The notes under the pieces: model-generated
The model's input: only the letters and a program-made list of their open reading frames with translations
The model's database searches: none
What the model was told of the DNA's origin: nothing
Made by a program: the position numbers and the translations under genes
Origin: an uncultured Oscillospiraceae bacterium
GTDB taxonomy: Bacteria > Bacillota > Clostridia > Oscillospirales > Oscillospiraceae
Assembly: GCA_934546725.1 (NCBI GenBank)
Contig: CAKTED010000082.1
Span: 1 to 7,011, forward strand
DNA: 7,011 nucleotides
Direction of reading: 5' to 3'
Shown here: piece after piece, positions 5,281 to 7,011 of the stretch
How positions within the stretch are numbered: the first letter of the stretch is position 1
How the letters are laid out: the number at the start of each line of letters is the position of its first letter

Positions 5281-5877
5281 CTATTGAGCACGGATGGACG
5301 CCACACCGACGCCAAGCGCCATGATGAACGGAACCGTCATCGGTCCCGTAGTAACGCCGCCGGAATCGAAGGCAACAGAAAGAAAGCCCGCGTCCGTAAA
5401 CGCCGCCAGCGCGAAAACAATGGCATAAAACGCCATCAGCAGCCAGCGCAGCGGTATACCCAGCAGTATGCGCAGCATGCTGACGAGCAGGAACATGCCC
5501 ACTCCGGCCGAAACCGCAATTATAAGCACCGTCGTGTCTATCGCGGGAACATTCGCCGCAAGGACCTGAAGATCAGGCTCCGCCATAGTTATGATGAAGC
5601 CCAGGACAAAGCTCAGCAGCAGAATGAGCCACAGCTTGCGCGTCTGCGTCATTTTTGAGCCGATCTGCGTTCCTATCTGGCTCATGGCCGTATCCGCACC
5701 GAGCGAGAACAGCCCCATGCCGACGATTATCATTATCGCTCCGATAACAAAGGCCAGCATGATGCCGTTATCTATCGGCACAAAAAACAGACACAGTACC
5801 GCCACTATGATCGTTATCGGCAGCACGGAAGCGACCGACTCTCTCATTTTTTCCCTTAGAAGATTATTCCTTACCAA
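5281..5877 (-). CDS. DUF1538 family membrane protein, N-terminal part (prematurely ended)
   Basis: A 198-residue frame carrying most of the first DUF1538 repeat. A short cytoplasmic lead-in (about residues 1-13) is followed by helices near 16-33, 38-60, 82-98, 116-139 and 144-161. The signature segments are ITMAEPDLQVL (96-106) and AFDSGGVTTGPMT (169-181). Both recur in the C-terminal part, so the protein is an internal duplication. The frame ends artificially with ASIRAQ and TAG in the middle of a conserved region. I kept the TTG at 5877-5875 because the family usually has LL-x-E-K-x-x-E-S before the first helix. Its upstream purine run is only GGGGGG. The ATG at 5847-5845, with TAAGG six bases before it, is a reasonable alternative start. 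queA ends 53 bases upstream, so both are probably on one transcript. Confidence 0.8.
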   Translation of the reverse strand: MVRNNLLREKMRESVASVLPITIIVAVLCLFFVPIDNGIMLAFVIGAIMIIVGMGLFSLGADTAMSQIGTQIGSKMTQTRKLWLILLLSFVLGFIITMAEPDLQVLAANVPAIDTTVLIIAVSAGVGMFLLVSMLRILLGIPLRWLLMAFYAIVFALAAFTDAGFLSVAFDSGGVTTGPMTVPFIMALGVGVASIRAQ

Positions 5878-5890
5878 TATAAGCCCCCCG

Positions 5891-5914
5891 TCAACACAAT
5901 TTTGAATTATTCAT
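5891..5914 (-). other. Possible seven-codon leader ORF before the DUF1538 gene
   Basis: Between queA and the DUF1538 gene, ATG at 5914-5912 follows GGGAGG at a short three-base spacing and reads MNNSKLC before TGA (5893-5891). The downstream gene's start is 13 bases further on. There are no codon runs of one amino acid and no obvious alternative hairpins, so attenuation is not supported. It may simply be chance. Confidence 0.2.
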
Positions 5915-5930
5915 ATGCCTCCCAGCTCCG

Positions 5931-6953
5931 TCATTCAATAAGCATCGCGTCGCCAAAGCTGAAGAAGCGATATTTTTCCTTCACTGCAATTTTATACGCC
6001 CTGAGGACATTTTCACGTCCGGCAAGGGCCGAAACGAGCATGATGAGCGTACTTTCCGGAAGATGGAAATTCGTCACGAGCGCGTCTATGCATTTGAATT
6101 TATAGCCAGGATAAATATATATATTGATCCAGTCGGAAAATTCGCGCAGCATGCCGTTTTCATCGGAAACGGCCTCAAGCGTGCGGCAGCTCGTTGTGCC
6201 AACGGCGACGATACGCCGTCCCTCACGCTTTGCACGGTTTATTCTTTCGGCTGTCGAGGCATCCACAACGCAGTATTCGGCATGCATCTCGTGCTCCTCC
6301 ACCTCGTCCTCCTTGACCGGTCTGAAGGTTCCAAGGCCGACGTGCAGTGTGAGATAGCATATCTCAACGCCCTTTTCCGCCAGCTGTTCAAGCAGCTCCT
6401 TTGTAAAATGCAGTCCCGCAGTCGGCGCGGCAGCAGAGCCGGGGTGTCTTGAATACACAGTCTGGTAGCGCTCGGCATTTTTCAGCTCTTCCTTTATATA
6501 CGGCGGCAGAGGCATTCTGCCGAGCTCCTCGAGTATTTCCATGAATATGCCGTCGTAATCAAAACGTATGAGACGGTTGCCGCCGGGAAGCTTATCAAGT
6601 ACCTCGGCGTTCAGCCTTCCCTCGCCGAAGCTCAGTTTCACGCCCGGCTCCGTTTTGCGTCCCGGTCTGGTGAGACATTCCCAGATTCCGCCGCCCTTAT
6701 CATTCAAAAGCAGCACCTCAACGGCTCCGCCCGTCTCCCGCTTGCCGAAAAGCCGCGCCGGGATCACGCGCGAATCGTTCAGTACCAGGCAGTCGCCCGC
6801 ACGCAAAAGCTCCGGCAGCTCATAAAACATGTGGTGCTCAACTTTGCCTGTTTTCCTGTCAAGCCGCATGAGGCGCGAGTGGTCGCGCCGCTCAAGCGGA
6901 GTTTGAGCTATCTGCTCAGGGGGGAGATCATAATAAAAATCGCTTGTTTTCAT
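5931..6953 (-). CDS. queA: S-adenosylmethionine:tRNA ribosyltransferase-isomerase (QueA)
   Basis: Transfers and isomerises the ribosyl group of S-adenosylmethionine onto preQ1 at tRNA position 34, making epoxyqueuosine; it acts after Tgt in the same cytoplasmic pathway. The 340-residue protein is complete and normal in length. Family landmarks in order are [24 protein letters not shown] (6-29), [15 protein letters not shown] (56-70), GRMPLPPYI (145-153), [22 protein letters not shown] (163-184), [11 protein letters not shown] (203-213), [11 protein letters not shown] (250-260) and the C-terminal [16 protein letters not shown] (295-310). The ATG at 6953 follows GGAG at about ten bases. A TATAAG (6997-6992) could be a -10 box, but its -35 would lie outside the window, so the promoter cannot be judged. 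tgt lies downstream beyond the DUF1538/PII-like pair. Confidence 0.97.
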   Translation of the reverse strand: MKTSDFYYDLPPEQIAQTPLERRDHSRLMRLDRKTGKVEHHMFYELPELLRAGDCLVLNDSRVIPARLFGKRETGGAVEVLLLNDKGGGIWECLTRPGRKTEPGVKLSFGEGRLNAEVLDKLPGGNRLIRFDYDGIFMEILEELGRMPLPPYIKEELKNAERYQTVYSRHPGSAAAPTAGLHFTKELLEQLAEKGVEICYLTLHVGLGTFRPVKEDEVEEHEMHAEYCVVDASTAERINRAKREGRRIVAVGTTSCRTLEAVSDENGMLREFSDWINIYIYPGYKFKCIDALVTNFHLPESTLIMLVSALAGRENVLRAYKIAVKEKYRFFSFGDAMLIE

Positions 6954-7011
6954 CCTACAGCTACTCCAGTAAAGTAAAATTCAAGTATGTCCTTATATCC
7001 GAGACCCTTTT

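Larger units (their letters stand above)
4397..5877 (-). pseudogene. Whole DUF1538 locus, interrupted by an internal 3n+1 deletion
   Basis: The two open frames are the halves of one DUF1538 protein. The first frame reads GVGVASIR and then hits TAG at 5283-5281. The second frame takes over at TGC (5290-5288) as CSIGPILAVLLLGF. The C-terminal repeat offers an internal ruler: there about 12 residues (NIMTDAFGIVAL) separate the equivalent positions, and here they are absent. Codon phase shows that the missing length is 3k+1 bases, at least about 37. Restoring it would give a protein of about 500 residues. A programmed frameshift would not explain the missing block. It could be a real inactivating deletion, or an assembly or sequencing fault. 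Confidence 0.7.

Noticed and set aside
5281..5292. Programmed ribosomal frameshift joining the two DUF1538 frames
   Set aside because: There is no slippery heptamer at the junction, and shifting frame would still leave out the conserved block present in the second repeat.
6992..6997. TATAAG as a -10 box for queA
   Set aside because: The matching -35 would fall outside the window, so it cannot be evaluated.

Overview
The window holds a run of genes that are all read from the minus strand, so the biological order is from high to low coordinates. It carries queA, an interrupted DUF1538 membrane-protein gene, a tandem PII-like gene, tgt, yajC, a TIGR04086-type membrane gene, a SpoIIM-like membrane gene and a xerD-type recombinase that runs off the left edge. 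The queA/tgt/yajC linkage, the small TIGR04086-like protein after yajC, and a SpoIIM-like gene next to xerD all point to a Gram-positive Clostridia-type Firmicute. It appears moderately GC-rich, with AT-rich intergenic gaps. A finer placement cannot be made from the sequence alone.

Layout from right to left. At 6953-5931 is queA (queuosine synthesis). At 5877-4397 is a two-repeat DUF1538 integral membrane protein, split into two open frames by what looks like a deletion. At 4396-3725 is a tandem (two-domain) PII-like protein, whose ATG directly follows the DUF1538 stop codon. At 3691-2561 is tgt, the tRNA-guanine transglycosylase of the same queuosine pathway. A good internal promoter (2559-2531) then precedes yajC (2489-2214, TTG start). 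A long hairpin (2191-2137) buries the ribosome binding site of the TIGR04086-like gene (2132-1710), and an intrinsic terminator (1627-1601) closes this unit. A second unit begins in an AT-rich gap with one or two candidate promoters. It encodes the SpoIIM-like protein (1389-844) and the XerD-like recombinase (819 to the window edge).

The main point of interest is the DUF1538 plus tandem PII-like pair, a zero-gap module placed between two queuosine genes that are commonly neighbours. The arrangement resembles a membrane transporter with its dedicated PII-type regulator, but its substrate and ligand are unknown. Two apparent lesions deserve checking against raw reads: the 3n+1 deletion inside DUF1538, and the absence of any ATG/GTG/TTG start for xerD, where an ACG sits at the expected start position behind a strong Shine-Dalgarno. 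The RBS-sequestering hairpin is the best candidate cis-regulatory RNA. No tRNA, rRNA, CRISPR array, insertion sequence or phage gene was seen.
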